Source: Scleromatobacter humisilvae
GTDB lineage: Bacteria; Pseudomonadota; Gammaproteobacteria; Burkholderiales; Burkholderiaceae_C
DNA length: 64,000 nucleotides
Reading direction: 5' to 3'
Assembly: GCF_023231945.1 (NCBI RefSeq)
Contig: NZ_JAJLJH010000001.1
Location: forward strand, 248,001 to 312,000
In this document: in pieces, positions 47,373-57,020 of the stretch
Numbering within the stretch: position 1 is the stretch's first letter
Layout of the letters: each line of letters begins with the position of its first letter
Notes under the pieces: generated by a model
Database searches by the model: none
Told to the model about the DNA's origin: nothing
Seen by the model: the letters and a program-made list of their open reading frames with translations, nothing else
Made by a program: the position numbers and the translations under genes

Positions 47373-49454
47373 ATGGCCAACGATCCCGCTGCCTCGACGC
47401 CCGAGTCCGACGACCCTCACCTGTGGCTGGAGGACGTCCTCGGCGACGACGCGCTCGCGTGGGTGCGCGAGCGCAACGCGCAGTCGCGCGATGTGCTCGA
47501 GGCCTGGCCGCGATTCGCGCAGACGCGCGACCGGCAGCGCGCCATCCTCGACTCGAAGGAGCAGATCCCCGGCGTCGTGCGCCGCGGCGACTGGTTCTGG
47601 AACTTCTGGCGCGACGACCGAAACCCGCGCGGCCTGTGGCGCCGCACCACGCTCGACGAATACCGCAAGCCGCAGCCGGCCTGGGACGTCGTGATCGACC
47701 TCGACGCGCTGGCTGCCAGCGAGAACGAGAACTGGGTCTGGCACGGCACCCACTGCCTCGCGCCGAAGTACGAACGCGGCCTGATCATGCTGTCGCGCGG
47801 CGGCTCCGATGCACAGGTCGTGCGCGAGTTCGACATCGCCAGGCGCGAGTTCGTCGCCGACGGGTTCGTGCTGCCCGAGGCCAAGTCCAGCGTCGACTGG
47901 GCCGACGAGGACACGATCTACATCGCCACCGATTTCGGCCCCGGCAGCCTGACCGATTCCGGCTATCCGCGCGTCGTCAAGCGCTGGTCGCGCGGCACGC
48001 CGCTCGAGAGCGCGGTGACGGTGTTCGAGGGCGAGGCCGCGGACGTCGCCGCCGGCGTGCACGTCGACGACACGCCCGGCTTCGAGCGCACGACGTTCAG
48101 CCGCTCGCTGGATTTCTACACCTCGCGCATCTGGCTGGTCACCGGCGAAGACACCGGCGGCAAGCCGACGCTGGCTCTCATCGACAAGCCAGCCGACGCC
48201 AACCTCGCGTTCTGGCGCGAGCGCGTGCTGCTCGAGCTGCGTTCCGACTGGACGATCGCCGGCACCACCTGGCCACGCGGCTCGCTGCTGGTGGCCGATG
48301 CCGATGCCTACCTGAAGGGCGAGCGGCGCTTCGAGGCGCTGTTCACGCCGACGGCCACGCGCTCGCTGGCCGGCTACGGCACGACGCGCAGCAAGGTGCT
48401 GCTCAACGTGCTCGACGACGTGGCGGGCCGCATCGAGGAGATCACGCCGACGGCCGACGGCTGGCGGCATCGCGCCGTCGCGGCGCCGTTCCCGGGCTCG
48501 CTGTCGACGTCCGGCCTCGACGACCCGCACACGCCCGACGACCCGCTGGCCGAGGCCTACTTCCTCAGCTACACCGACTTCCTCACGCCCGACTCGCTGT
48601 ACCTCGCCCACACCGGCAGCGACGAGCGCGAGCTGCTGAAGGCGCGTCCGCACTTCTTCGATTCGACGGGCATGCACGTCGAGCAGAAGTTCGCGGCGTC
48701 GAAGGACGGCACGCGTGTGCCCTACTTCGTCATCTGGCCGAAGGGGGCGACGCACGATGGCGCGAACCCGACGCTGCTGTACGGCTACGGCGGCTTCGAG
48801 ATCTCGCTGACGCCCAGCTACTCGGGCGGCATCGGCACGGCATGGCACGAGCACGGCGGCGTCTGGGTCTACGCCAACATCCGCGGCGGCGGCGAATACG
48901 GCCCGGCCTGGCACCAGGCGGCGCTGCGCGAGCATCGGCAGCGCAGCTACGACGACTTCATCGCCGTCGCCGAGGACCTCGTCGCGACGAAGGTGACGAG
49001 CCCGCGCCACCTCGGCATCGAGGGCGGCAGCAACGGCGGGCTGCTCGTCGGCGCCGTCATGGTGCAGCGGCCCGAGCTGTTCAACGCCGTCAGCTGCCAG
49101 GTGCCGCTGCTGGACATGCGGCGCTACAACAGGCTGCTGGCCGGCGCGTCGTGGATGGCCGAGTACGGCAACCCCGACATCCCGGCCGAGTGGGCCTGGA
49201 TCTCGAAGTACAGCCCGTACCAGAACGTGCACGCCGGCAGGCGCTACCCGGCGATCCTCTTCACCACGTCCACGCGCGACGACCGCGTGCACCCGGGCCA
49301 CGCCCGCAAGATGGCCGCGCGCATGATCGAGCAGGGCCACGAGGTGCTCTACTACGAGAACATCGAGGGCGGCCACGGCGGCGCGGCGGACAACGAACAG
49401 CGCGCCGACATGCAGGCGCTGCAGTTCGCGTTCCTGTGGCAGCAACTGGGATGA
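47373..49454 (+). CDS. Prolyl oligopeptidase family serine peptidase (S9A)
   Basis: A 693-aa enzyme with an N-terminal beta-propeller (residues 1-440) and a C-terminal alpha/beta hydrolase domain. The catalytic Ser is in GIEGGSNGGLLVG (about residue 553), the oxyanion Tyr is in YGYGGFEISL, and the His is near EGGHGGAADN at the end; DDRVHPGHARK contains the Asp. It cleaves short proline-containing peptides. The chosen ATG gives MANDPAASTPESDDPHLWLED; an in-frame ATG at 47313 would add 20 residues. No signal peptide, so it is probably cytoplasmic. Confidence 0.93.
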   Translation: MANDPAASTPESDDPHLWLEDVLGDDALAWVRERNAQSRDVLEAWPRFAQTRDRQRAILDSKEQIPGVVRRGDWFWNFWRDDRNPRGLWRRTTLDEYRKPQPAWDVVIDLDALAASENENWVWHGTHCLAPKYERGLIMLSRGGSDAQVVREFDIARREFVADGFVLPEAKSSVDWADEDTIYIATDFGPGSLTDSGYPRVVKRWSRGTPLESAVTVFEGEAADVAAGVHVDDTPGFERTTFSRSLDFYTSRIWLVTGEDTGGKPTLALIDKPADANLAFWRERVLLELRSDWTIAGTTWPRGSLLVADADAYLKGERRFEALFTPTATRSLAGYGTTRSKVLLNVLDDVAGRIEEITPTADGWRHRAVAAPFPGSLSTSGLDDPHTPDDPLAEAYFLSYTDFLTPDSLYLAHTGSDERELLKARPHFFDSTGMHVEQKFAASKDGTRVPYFVIWPKGATHDGANPTLLYGYGGFEISLTPSYSGGIGTAWHEHGGVWVYANIRGGGEYGPAWHQAALREHRQRSYDDFIAVAEDLVATKVTSPRHLGIEGGSNGGLLVGAVMVQRPELFNAVSCQVPLLDMRRYNRLLAGASWMAEYGNPDIPAEWAWISKYSPYQNVHAGRRYPAILFTTSTRDDRVHPGHARKMAARMIEQGHEVLYYENIEGGHGGAADNEQRADMQALQFAFLWQQLG

Positions 49455-49507
49455 TGACGGGTGGCGCGCGACTTGCCGTATCCCAGCGTCACCTGCCGGA
49501 GAGCCCG

Positions 49508-49786
49508 ATGAACATCGCCGTCACCCACAACGAGTCCCGCCAGCGCTTCGAGGCCACCGTCGACGGCCAGCTGTGCGTGTGCGACTACCAGCTGCGCGGC
49601 AAGGTGATGTGGATGACGCACACCGGCGTGCCCCCGGCCGTCGGCGGGCGCGGCATCGCGGCGGAGCTGGTGCGCGTGGCGCTCGAATGGGCCGAGCAGC
49701 GAGGCTTCAGCGTCGAGCCGTCGTGCAGCTACGTCGAGGTCTACATGCGCCGGCATCCGCAGACGCAGAAGCTGCTGGCGCGCTAG
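49508..49786 (+). CDS. Small GNAT-like acetyltransferase (YjdJ type)
   Basis: A 92-aa protein of the short N-acetyltransferase family related to YjdJ/GTLF3B. Landmarks are VTHNESRQRFEATVDGQLCVCDYQLRGKVMWMTHTGVPPAVGGRGIAAELV, with the acetyl-CoA loop GGRGIA, and a C-terminal CSYVEVYMRRHP that fits the family. Substrates are unknown. The stop overlaps the convergent transporter gene by 4 bp. It follows the prolyl oligopeptidase gene by 53 bp on the same strand. Confidence 0.88.
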   Translation: MNIAVTHNESRQRFEATVDGQLCVCDYQLRGKVMWMTHTGVPPAVGGRGIAAELVRVALEWAEQRGFSVEPSCSYVEVYMRRHPQTQKLLAR

Positions 49787-50787
49787 TTCGCGACCCGCAC
49801 GGATGCGCTGGCGGACGCGTCGTCGACCCGGCGACGGTAGCGCGTCGCCAGCACCGCGCACACCATCAGCTGCATCTGGTGGAACAGCATCAGCGGCAGC
49901 ACGATGGCGCCGACGGACTGCGCCGGGAATAGCACCTTGGCCATCGGGATGCCGCTCGCGAGGCTCTTCTTCGAGCCGCAGAACACGATGGTGATCTCGT
50001 CGGCCTTGTCGAAACCGAGCCGGCGCGCGAGCCAGCCGGTCGACGCCAACGCGCAGGCCAGCAGCACCGCGCAGACCACGAGCAGGCCAGCGAGCGCCTG
50101 CAGCGGCACCTGCTTCCACAGGCCCTCGACGACGGCCGCGCTGAACGCCGTATAGACCACCAGCAGGATCGAGCCGCGGTCGACGACGCCCAGGATCTGC
50201 TTGCGGCGATGCAGCCAGCCGCTGATCCACGGCCGCAGCAGATGGCCGGCGACGAACGGCAGCATCAGTTGCAGCAGGATGCGACCGATGGAGTCGAACT
50301 CGCTGGTCGAGCCGGCGGCGTGCGGCAGCACCACGAGGTTGACCAGCACCGGCGTGACGAACACGCCCAGCATCGTCGACGCCGACGCGCTGCACACGGC
50401 GGCGGGGACATTGCCGCGTGCGATCGACGTGAACGCGATGGCCGACTGCACCGTCGCCGGCAGCACGCACAGGAACAGCACACCCGTGTAGAGCTCGCGC
50501 GTGACCAGCGGCTGCAGCAGCGGCTTGAGCGCCAGCCCGAGCAGCGGGAACAGCACGAAGGTGCAGGCGAACACGAGCAGGTGCAGCCGCCAGTGCGTGA
50601 TGCCCGCGCGGATCGCGTCGCGCGACAGCTTGGCGCCGTGCAGGAAGAACAGCAGGCCGATCGCGAAGGTCGTGAAGTCGTCGAAGAAGCGCGCGGCCAG
50701 GCCCTGCGCCGGCAGCAACGTGGCCAGCGCCACGGTGGCCACCAGCAGCAGCGTGAAGTTGTCGGGCAGGAAGGCGGGGCGTTTCAT
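49783..50787 (-). CDS. Bile acid:sodium symporter family transporter
   Basis: A 334-aa inner-membrane protein with about ten helices, belonging to the SBF-like group (YfeH type). Seen are the N-terminal FLPDNFTLLLVATVALATLLP, then FFLHGAKLSRDAIRAGITHWRLH, VLPATVQSAIAFTSIARGNVPAAVCSASASTMLGVFVTPVLV, and EITIVFCGSKKSLASGIPMAKVLFP. These crossover-helix motifs are diagnostic. The natural substrate is unknown (an organic anion). It is divergent from a LysR gene across 69 bp, so likely under its control. Confidence 0.92.
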   Translation of the reverse strand: MKRPAFLPDNFTLLLVATVALATLLPAQGLAARFFDDFTTFAIGLLFFLHGAKLSRDAIRAGITHWRLHLLVFACTFVLFPLLGLALKPLLQPLVTRELYTGVLFLCVLPATVQSAIAFTSIARGNVPAAVCSASASTMLGVFVTPVLVNLVVLPHAAGSTSEFDSIGRILLQLMLPFVAGHLLRPWISGWLHRRKQILGVVDRGSILLVVYTAFSAAVVEGLWKQVPLQALAGLLVVCAVLLACALASTGWLARRLGFDKADEITIVFCGSKKSLASGIPMAKVLFPAQSVGAIVLPLMLFHQMQLMVCAVLATRYRRRVDDASASASVRVAN

Positions 50788-50856
50788 GGCGCCATTTCAA
50801 CGTCTTCCTGCTCAAAAGAGAAATCGATTTATTCCATGGACTTATGATTGTGACTC

Positions 50857-51753
50857 ATGAATGCCACCCTGCGCCAGCTGCGCGTCTTCCAGTCGGTCGC
50901 CCAGACGCGCAATTTCAGCCGCACCGGCGAGACGATCGGCCTGACGCAGCCAGCCGTCAGCCGCGCCATCGCCGAGCTCGAGCGCGAACTGGGGCTGCGG
51001 CTGCTCGATCGCACCACGCGCGAGGTCGAGCTGACCGAGGCCGGACGCTCGCTGGCCGCGCGGCTGGATCGCGCGCTCGACGAGCTCGACGCCACGCTGG
51101 CCGACGTCGCGGGCCTGGCCGACGCCGATGGCGGCAAGGTGCGCGTGGCCAGCAGCCCGACGCTGTCGGCCTACCTGATGCCCGGCTGCATCGCGGCCTG
51201 CGCGCGCGAGGCGCCGCGCGTGCGCTTCCTGCTGCTCGATCGCATCCAGCAGGACGTGCTGGAGAGCGTGCGCGGCGGCGAAGTGGACTTCGGCGTCGTC
51301 GTCGAGCCGCCGTCGGTGGACGACCTGCACTGCGAGGTGATCCTGCACGACCCGTTCGTGCTGGTGACGCCCGCCCGCCATCGCCTCGCGCGCGCCGCCA
51401 GCGTGCGCTGGAAGGCGCTGGACGGCGAACCGATGGTGTTGCTCGAGCCGTCCTCCGGCAGCCGCCGCTACGTCGACGACGCGCTGGCGCGGCACGGCGC
51501 GGCCTGCACGGTGGAACAGGAGCTCGCGCATCCGACCACGGTGTTCCAGATGGTCGAGGCCGGCATCGGCCTGACCGTCATGCCGCGCCTGGCCGTGCCG
51601 CCCGGCGGGCTGCACGGGCTTGCCGTGCGGCCACTGCTGCCGCGCGTGGAGCGCACGGTGATGCTGGTGCGCCGCCACGACCGCGCGCTGTCGCCGGTGG
51701 CCGAGCGAGTGTGGAGGATCGTCAGCGCGACCGTGCGCGCGGGCGGGCGCTGA
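50857..51753 (+). CDS. LysR-family transcriptional regulator
   Basis: A 298-aa regulator. The N-terminal winged helix is LRQLRVFQSVAQTRNFSRTGETIGLTQPAVSRAIAELERELGLRLLDRTTREVELTEAGRSL. Residues 90-290 form the effector-binding LysR_substrate domain (GKVRVASSPTLSAYLMPGCI, GEVDFGVVVEPPSVDDLHCEVILHDPFVLV). It is divergent from the SBF transporter gene with only 69 bp between, which contain an AT-rich core (CGATTTATTCCATGGACTTA). Such LysR proteins usually act on the divergent gene. The effector is unknown. Confidence 0.94.
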   Translation: MNATLRQLRVFQSVAQTRNFSRTGETIGLTQPAVSRAIAELERELGLRLLDRTTREVELTEAGRSLAARLDRALDELDATLADVAGLADADGGKVRVASSPTLSAYLMPGCIAACAREAPRVRFLLLDRIQQDVLESVRGGEVDFGVVVEPPSVDDLHCEVILHDPFVLVTPARHRLARAASVRWKALDGEPMVLLEPSSGSRRYVDDALARHGAACTVEQELAHPTTVFQMVEAGIGLTVMPRLAVPPGGLHGLAVRPLLPRVERTVMLVRRHDRALSPVAERVWRIVSATVRAGGR

Positions 51754-51781
51754 TGCGTGGCGCGCAGGCGCGCGAGCCGGA

Positions 51782-52153
51782 TCAAGCCGTCATCGAGTGC
51801 AGCGCGACCCGGTTGCCTTCAGTGTCGGCGATGATCGCCCGAAAGCCGTTCGGCGCGATCGAGTGCTTCGCCTTGAGCACCTTGCCGCCGTTGGCCTGCG
51901 CCGCCGCGATCGCCGCGTCGAGCCGGCCTTCGGCGGCGATGTAGACCAGCGGGCCGGTCAGCGACGGCGCGACGCCCTCTTCCGGCTCGATCAGGCAGCC
52001 CCCGACCTCGCCGCCCTGGTGCTCGAACAGCCCGAAGTTGAAGCCGGGGCCGCCGATCCTGCCGACGGGGCGGCCGACCACCGCGCTGTAGAAGCGGATG
52101 GCGCGGTCGAGGTCGGCGACGGGGATGTCGACCCAGACGAAGGTGTTGCTCAT
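51782..52153 (-). CDS. VOC family (glyoxalase-like) protein
   Basis: A 123-aa metal-binding protein of the vicinal oxygen chelate fold: FVWVDIPVADLDRAIRFYSAVVGRPV, then GGCLIEPEEGVAPSLTGPLVYIAAEGRLDAAIAAAQANGGKVL and ADTEGNRVALHSM. The glyoxalase/bleomycin-resistance subgroup with two half-domains in one chain is the best match. The activity is not known. It is convergent with the LysR gene (28-bp gap). Confidence 0.9.
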   Translation of the reverse strand: MSNTFVWVDIPVADLDRAIRFYSAVVGRPVGRIGGPGFNFGLFEHQGGEVGGCLIEPEEGVAPSLTGPLVYIAAEGRLDAAIAAAQANGGKVLKAKHSIAPNGFRAIIADTEGNRVALHSMTA

Positions 52154-52196
52154 TCGATGATCTCCCGATGGATGGGGTGCCGGCGGCTCTCGCCGG

Positions 52197-52508
52197 TCAG
52201 AAATGCCAGGCGGAAACGATCGCCAGCAGCACGACGAGTGCGAACAGGCCCAGCAGCCCGAGCACGATGAAATTGACCACGTAGATCCTGGGCGACTTCT
52301 CCCAGGTCACGGGGCCGCCGCGCGTCTGCAGGGGCGCGCGCTCGCTGAAATTCTGCGCGAGGATCGCGAAGTACGCGAGCTCCCACGCAAGTCCGCCCGC
52401 GAGGGCGAAGCGGCCGCGGTGCGGCTCGTCGACCGCCGCGACCACGATCGCGGCGAACCCGGCGAGTGCCAGCGCCAGCGCGACGAGCGACGACTTGCGC
52501 GCGTGCAT
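52197..52508 (-). CDS. Small membrane protein, function unknown
   Basis: A 103-aa protein with three hydrophobic segments: LVALALALAGFAAIVVAAV, LAWELAYFAILAQ and FIVLGLLGLFALVVLLAIVSAW. I do not recognise a family. The gene sits between the acyl-CoA ligase and VOC genes on the same strand with short gaps (25 and 43 bp), so it may belong to one transcript. Confidence 0.7.
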   Translation of the reverse strand: MHARKSSLVALALALAGFAAIVVAAVDEPHRGRFALAGGLAWELAYFAILAQNFSERAPLQTRGGPVTWEKSPRIYVVNFIVLGLLGLFALVVLLAIVSAWHF

Positions 52509-52533
52509 GCGGGGTCCCGTCCGGCCTCGGCGC

Positions 52534-54303
52534 TCAGGCAGCCCGGCCGGCGTTCTCCTTGTCCTGCAGCAGCCGCCACATCACCTTGCCCGCGCCCGAC
52601 TTGGGCAGCACGTCGACGAACTCGACGAGGCGCGGGGCCTTGTAGGCGGCCATGTGCTCGTGCGCCCAGGCGACGATGTCGCGCTCGGCCACCTTGCCCC
52701 GGGCCTCGGCGCGCAGCACGACGATCGCCTTGACCGTCTCGCCGCGGTACGCGTCCTGGGCCGAGATGACGCAGGCCTCCTGCACGCCCGGATGCTTGTA
52801 CAGCAGCAGCTCGACCTCCGACGGCCACACCTTGAAGCCGCTCGCATTGATCATGCGCTTGAGGCGGTCGGTGATGAAGAAGTAGCCGTCGCCATCCATG
52901 TGCCCGAGGTCGCCGGTGCGGAAATAGCGATGGCCGTCGATCTCGACGAACGCCGCCGCCGTCGCCTCCGGATTCTTCCAGTAGCCGCGGAAGACCATGG
53001 GCCCGCGCGTGACGATCTCGCCGACGTCGCCGGGCGGCAGTTCCTTCAGCGTGACCGGGTCGACGACGCGCGAGTCGACGCCGAAGAACGGGATGCCCAG
53101 GCACTGCAGCTTGGGCCGTTCGGCCGGGTTGGCGTGGCTGGGCGCGGCCGTCTCGGTCAGGCCGTAGCCCTCGCAGAAGTGCAGGCCGAACTCGTCGAGC
53201 AGGCGCTGCGCCACGGCCTGCGGCATCGCGGCGCCGCCGCCCGACAGCCAGCGCAGGCTGCTCAGGTCGAAGCTGCGGTAGTTCGGGCTCGCGAACAGGT
53301 CGATGATCATCGTGGGGATGCACGTCCAGTGCGAGATCTTGTGGCGCGAGATCAGGCGTCCGGCGAGCTCGCGATCCCAGCGCGGCATCACCACCACCGT
53401 GGCGCCGCCGAACATCGGCGAGATCACGCCATAGAGCATCCCGGTGATGTGGAACATCGGCACGACGCCCAGCACGATGCTCTCGGCGCTGCCCGAGCCC
53501 CATTCGGCGCCGCCGATGACGTTGGCCATCAGCGTGCGGTGCGTGTGCATGCAGCCCTTGGGCAGGCCCGTGGTGCCCGAGGTGTAGGGCAGCAGCGCCA
53601 GGTCGTCGGGCCCGTTGACGGTGGGCCCGGGCACATGGCCCTCCGCCAGCGCATCGCGCCAGCGCGCGGTGCCGGGCGGCAGCGGCGGGTCGGCCAGCAG
53701 CCAGTCGCGCATCGCGGGCGTTGGGGCGAGGTCGTCGTCGAAGACCTCAGGCAGTTCGTCGGCGTAGCGAGTCGCGAGCACGCGCGCGACTCGCTGCGAC
53801 GATGGCAACGCGGCGTTGGCGCTGGCGACGATTCCCGCCAGCTCCGCGCCGCAGATCACCACCCGGGTGCCCGGATCGACGATGTAGTGGCCGAACTCCT
53901 CGGCCTTGTTCATCGCGTTGACCGGCACGACGACGGCGTCGGCGCGCAGGATGGCGTGATACGCGACCAGGTATTGCGGACAGTTCTGCATGAACAGCGC
54001 GACGCGGTCGCCGCGCTTGACGCCCTGCGCCTGCAGCCAGCCGGCAAGCGCCTCGGCCTCGGCCCGCAGCGCGGCGTAGCTCTTGGCGCGGCCGAAATAG
54101 ATCGTGGCGGCCTTGGACGGATAGCGCGTCGCCGCCACCTCCACGTTGTGCCACAACGAGGTCTCGGGCAGCGTCACCTTGCGCGCCAGGCGCTTGGGCC
54201 AGAACGCGAAGTGCGGTCGATCGGCGGGCACTTCGCCGGCGTTGGTGTCCACCAGCGAGGGATCGATCGGGGACGAGCGGGACGGGTCTTCGGACACGGA
54301 CAT
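52534..54303 (-). CDS. AMP-binding acyl-CoA ligase (FadD-like)
   Basis: A 589-aa member of the ANL superfamily that activates a fatty or aromatic acid to its CoA ester with ATP. The nucleotide motif is LLPYTSGTTGLPKGCMHTHR (P-loop-like), followed by GYGLTETAAPSHANP, YFRTGDLGHMDGDGYFFITDRLKRMINASGFKVWP and the catalytic lysine region PKSGAGKVMWR. This group is annotated as long-chain-fatty-acid or methylmalonyl/4-chlorobenzoate-type CoA ligases; the substrate cannot be fixed. The ATG at 54303 has AAGGA 6 bp upstream. Confidence 0.92.
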   Translation of the reverse strand: MSVSEDPSRSSPIDPSLVDTNAGEVPADRPHFAFWPKRLARKVTLPETSLWHNVEVAATRYPSKAATIYFGRAKSYAALRAEAEALAGWLQAQGVKRGDRVALFMQNCPQYLVAYHAILRADAVVVPVNAMNKAEEFGHYIVDPGTRVVICGAELAGIVASANAALPSSQRVARVLATRYADELPEVFDDDLAPTPAMRDWLLADPPLPPGTARWRDALAEGHVPGPTVNGPDDLALLPYTSGTTGLPKGCMHTHRTLMANVIGGAEWGSGSAESIVLGVVPMFHITGMLYGVISPMFGGATVVVMPRWDRELAGRLISRHKISHWTCIPTMIIDLFASPNYRSFDLSSLRWLSGGGAAMPQAVAQRLLDEFGLHFCEGYGLTETAAPSHANPAERPKLQCLGIPFFGVDSRVVDPVTLKELPPGDVGEIVTRGPMVFRGYWKNPEATAAAFVEIDGHRYFRTGDLGHMDGDGYFFITDRLKRMINASGFKVWPSEVELLLYKHPGVQEACVISAQDAYRGETVKAIVVLRAEARGKVAERDIVAWAHEHMAAYKAPRLVEFVDVLPKSGAGKVMWRLLQDKENAGRAA

Positions 54304-54517
54304 CGGGATCCTTTGGAGCGCGGGCAAGACGGCCCGACGCCTCCGTTGCTGCACCGCAGCGAGCCTGCGGCGATCGAAACCCCAGACTACTTCGCGACGC
54401 CCGTGCGCACCATAGTGCCAGCCCCGAGCAGGGTTGTCACAGAGGGGACAGCGCCGCTTTGTCCGGTATCGTCCGAATATTGCTGGTGAAGCGCAACAGG
54501 TGCCTAGCCCCCCGTTC

Positions 54518-55084
54518 ATGGCCTCCTCCGCTGACCGCGACCCCGCCGCCGATGTCGACCCTCCGCACGACGGCCTGCCGTGCGTGCTCGACATCGAAGC
54601 CTCCGGCTTCGGACGCGGCAGCTATCCGATCGAGATCGGCTTCGTGCTGCCCGACGGCACGGCCTATTGCACGCTGATCGTGCCCGACGAAGGCTGGACC
54701 CATTGGGACGGCGACGCCGAGCGCATGCACGGCATCTCGCGCTCGCTGCTGCAGCGCCACGGCCGCAGCGCGCGCGAGGTTGCGCTCGAACTCAACCAGC
54801 GCCTGGCCGGACGCACCGTCTACTGCGACAACTGGGCGCACGACTACGCCTGGCTGGCGCGCCTGTTCGAATCCGCCGCGATCAACCCGAGCTTCAAGCT
54901 GCGTCACCTGCGAGAGCTGATGAGCGAGAACGCAGCCGAGCGCTTCGACGACGCGCGCGAGATCGTCGCGCGCAACCTGCAGTTGCGCCGCCACCGCGCC
55001 AGCAGCGACGCCCGCGTGCTGCAACTGAGCGTGGCCAAGGTCTGGCGCAACGGCGCGTCGGCGTCCGACCAGTCGCTGGCCTGA
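54518..55084 (+). CDS. DEDD-type 3'-5' exonuclease-like protein
   Basis: A 188-aa protein related to the DnaQ/RNase T exonuclease fold. The first motif is LDIEASGFGRGSYPIEIGFVL (DxE), then MHGISRSLLQRHGRSAREVALELNQRLAGRTVYCDNWAHDYAWLARLF (second Asp) and a C-terminal DAREIVARNLQLRRHRASSDARVLQLSV with the last acidic/His region partly diverged. It probably trims RNA or DNA ends. The ATG at 54518 is used. It is divergent from the CoA-ligase gene. Confidence 0.82.
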   Translation: MASSADRDPAADVDPPHDGLPCVLDIEASGFGRGSYPIEIGFVLPDGTAYCTLIVPDEGWTHWDGDAERMHGISRSLLQRHGRSAREVALELNQRLAGRTVYCDNWAHDYAWLARLFESAAINPSFKLRHLRELMSENAAERFDDAREIVARNLQLRRHRASSDARVLQLSVAKVWRNGASASDQSLA

Positions 55085-55181
55085 ATCGCTGTCGAAGCGT
55101 CCGCGGTGACATTTCACCCACGCTCGCGTGACGAGTGACGCGTGCCGGTGCGTGCGACGCACGCGACGCGCTCGATTTCGT

Positions 55182-57020
55182 TCACGGCGAGGCACGCGCC
55201 TGCGCGGCCAGGCCCAACGCCGCCATCAGCTCCTTGCGGCCCGCGGGCTTGTCGATGCGCGCGTCGAACAGGCGATCCAGCGTGGCGTCGTCGAGATCGT
55301 TGTAGGCCGAGACGAGCGCGAGAAAGGTGTTCTGGTGCCGATCGCCCGCCTGGCGCAGCCGCTGCGCCACCTGCAGGCCCGTGAGGTCGGGCATCTGCAG
55401 ATCCAGGAAGATCGCCTGGAAATCGCCGGCGGCGGCCGCGGCCAGGCCACTGGTGCCGTCGGCCGCCTCCACGACCTCGATGCCCAGCGATCGGATCACG
55501 TCGGCGATGGCGCGCCGCGCGTCGCGCGAGTCGTCGACGACCAGCACCGGCCGCCGCGCGTCGACACGCGCCGGCGCGTCCACCACCAGCCCGTCGGTGC
55601 CTTCGGTGATCGGCACCTCGAGGGTGACGACCGTGCCCTGGCCGACCTGCGAATCGAAGCGGATCGTGCCGCCCATCAGGTCGACGAGGCTGCGCACCAC
55701 GGCCAGGCCCAGGCCGCTGCCCTCGGCCATGCCGGCCGTCAGCGGCGACCGGTAGAACGGCTCGTACAGGCGCGCCATCGCCGCCGGATCGATGCCCACG
55801 CCGGTGTCGGCGATCTCGATGCGCATCACGCCTTCCTGCGCCAGCAGACGCGCGGAAATGGAGATGCCGCCGCGTTCGGTGTACTTGATCGCGTTGGTCA
55901 GCAGGTTGTCGATCACCTGGCGTAGCCGCGCCGGGTCGGAATAGAGGCGCTGGCTCAGCTCCGGGCCGGCCTCCCAGTGCACGTCGAGGTTGCGGTCGGC
56001 CAGCACTTCCTCGACGTCGCGCAGCGCGGTGTCGATCAGCTTGTCCAGCTGGAAGCCGCGGATGCGGGTCTCCAGCCGGCCCGACGACATCTTGGCGAAG
56101 TCCAGCAGGTCGCTGATGCGGCCGCGCAGCGAGCGCGTGGCCTCCTTGAGGCGCCGGAAGGACGGCTCCGTCGCCTCGACACGGCCGCGCGATTCGATCA
56201 CGTCGATCGTGCTCCAGATCGACTGCAACGGCGTCAGCAGCTCGTGGCTGAGCATGCCGAGAAAGCGACCCTTCTCGCGGTCCGCGGTCTCGGCGCGCGC
56301 GCGCTCGGCCTCGGCCACCTCGGCCAGGTGCTCGGCCCGTCCGCGGCTCGCGCGCTCGCGGCGCGCCACCAGCACCCATTGCGCGGCCAGCGCGACCACC
56401 AGCACCAGCATCGCCACGATCACCGAGATCGCGATCAGCACCTGGTGGCGCACGTCCTCCACCTCGTCGAGGAACACGGCCGACATCGACTGCCGCTGGC
56501 GCGCCTCCCGGCCGATGCGCGCCAGCGCGTCCAGCACGGCCTGCGCGTGCGCCGGGGCGTGCGCGCGCTCGTACGCGACGTGCGCGGGCTGCAGGTCGTC
56601 GGACAGCGTGGCCACCGCCTGCGTCCAGGCCGGCCCCTGCGACAACATCAATGGCCCGGGCTGCCCGATCTCCGCCTGCAACGCGTTGGACGTCTGCGCG
56701 AAGCGCAAGGCATCGGCCTGCAGGCTGTCGGCCGCGGACCGCGATTCGCTCGCGGCCAGGTCCCACTTGACGGCCAGCACGGCCTCCTTGGCGGCGTCGT
56801 GCAGCGTCCAGAAGCGTTCGAAGCGATGCACGGTGGCGTCGAACTTGATGCTCGACTCGTGCAGGCGGTTCTGAAGCAGATCCACCGTGAACCAGGCCAG
56901 GTAGGCCGCCAGCACCAGCACGGCGCCCATCAGCCATGGCATGGCCAGCGCCCACGGGCCTGCGTCGCGCACGCGCCGCGTGACGCGCGCGGGCGCCGGC
57001 GCCGTGGCGGGCGCGGACAC
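55182..57020 (-). CDS. Hybrid sensor histidine kinase/response regulator
   Basis: A membrane signalling protein of about 612 aa. Two helices (PWLMGAVLVLAAYLAWF and VLIAISVIVAMLVLVVALA) bracket a helical periplasmic sensor domain of roughly 165 residues. Then follow a dimerisation/phosphoacceptor domain (FLGMLSHELLTPLQSI, His about 258), the ATPase domain (IDNLLTNAIKYTERGG, DTGVGI, EGSGLGLAVV) and a receiver (VLVVDDSRDARR, FLDLQMPDLTG with Asp about 540, DKPAGRKEL). The start is uncertain: GTG 57020 is used, but an in-frame CTG at 57098 has GGAG 8 bp upstream. The output partner is unknown. Confidence 0.88.
   Translation of the reverse strand: MSAPATAPAPARVTRRVRDAGPWALAMPWLMGAVLVLAAYLAWFTVDLLQNRLHESSIKFDATVHRFERFWTLHDAAKEAVLAVKWDLAASESRSAADSLQADALRFAQTSNALQAEIGQPGPLMLSQGPAWTQAVATLSDDLQPAHVAYERAHAPAHAQAVLDALARIGREARQRQSMSAVFLDEVEDVRHQVLIAISVIVAMLVLVVALAAQWVLVARRERASRGRAEHLAEVAEAERARAETADREKGRFLGMLSHELLTPLQSIWSTIDVIESRGRVEATEPSFRRLKEATRSLRGRISDLLDFAKMSSGRLETRIRGFQLDKLIDTALRDVEEVLADRNLDVHWEAGPELSQRLYSDPARLRQVIDNLLTNAIKYTERGGISISARLLAQEGVMRIEIADTGVGIDPAAMARLYEPFYRSPLTAGMAEGSGLGLAVVRSLVDLMGGTIRFDSQVGQGTVVTLEVPITEGTDGLVVDAPARVDARRPVLVVDDSRDARRAIADVIRSLGIEVVEAADGTSGLAAAAAGDFQAIFLDLQMPDLTGLQVAQRLRQAGDRHQNTFLALVSAYNDLDDATLDRLFDARIDKPAGRKELMAALGLAAQARASP

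Noticed and set aside
54435-54450. TGTC-N8-GACA palindrome between the CoA-ligase and exonuclease genes
   Set aside because: Short and common by chance at this length; no regulator gene is adjacent to support it.
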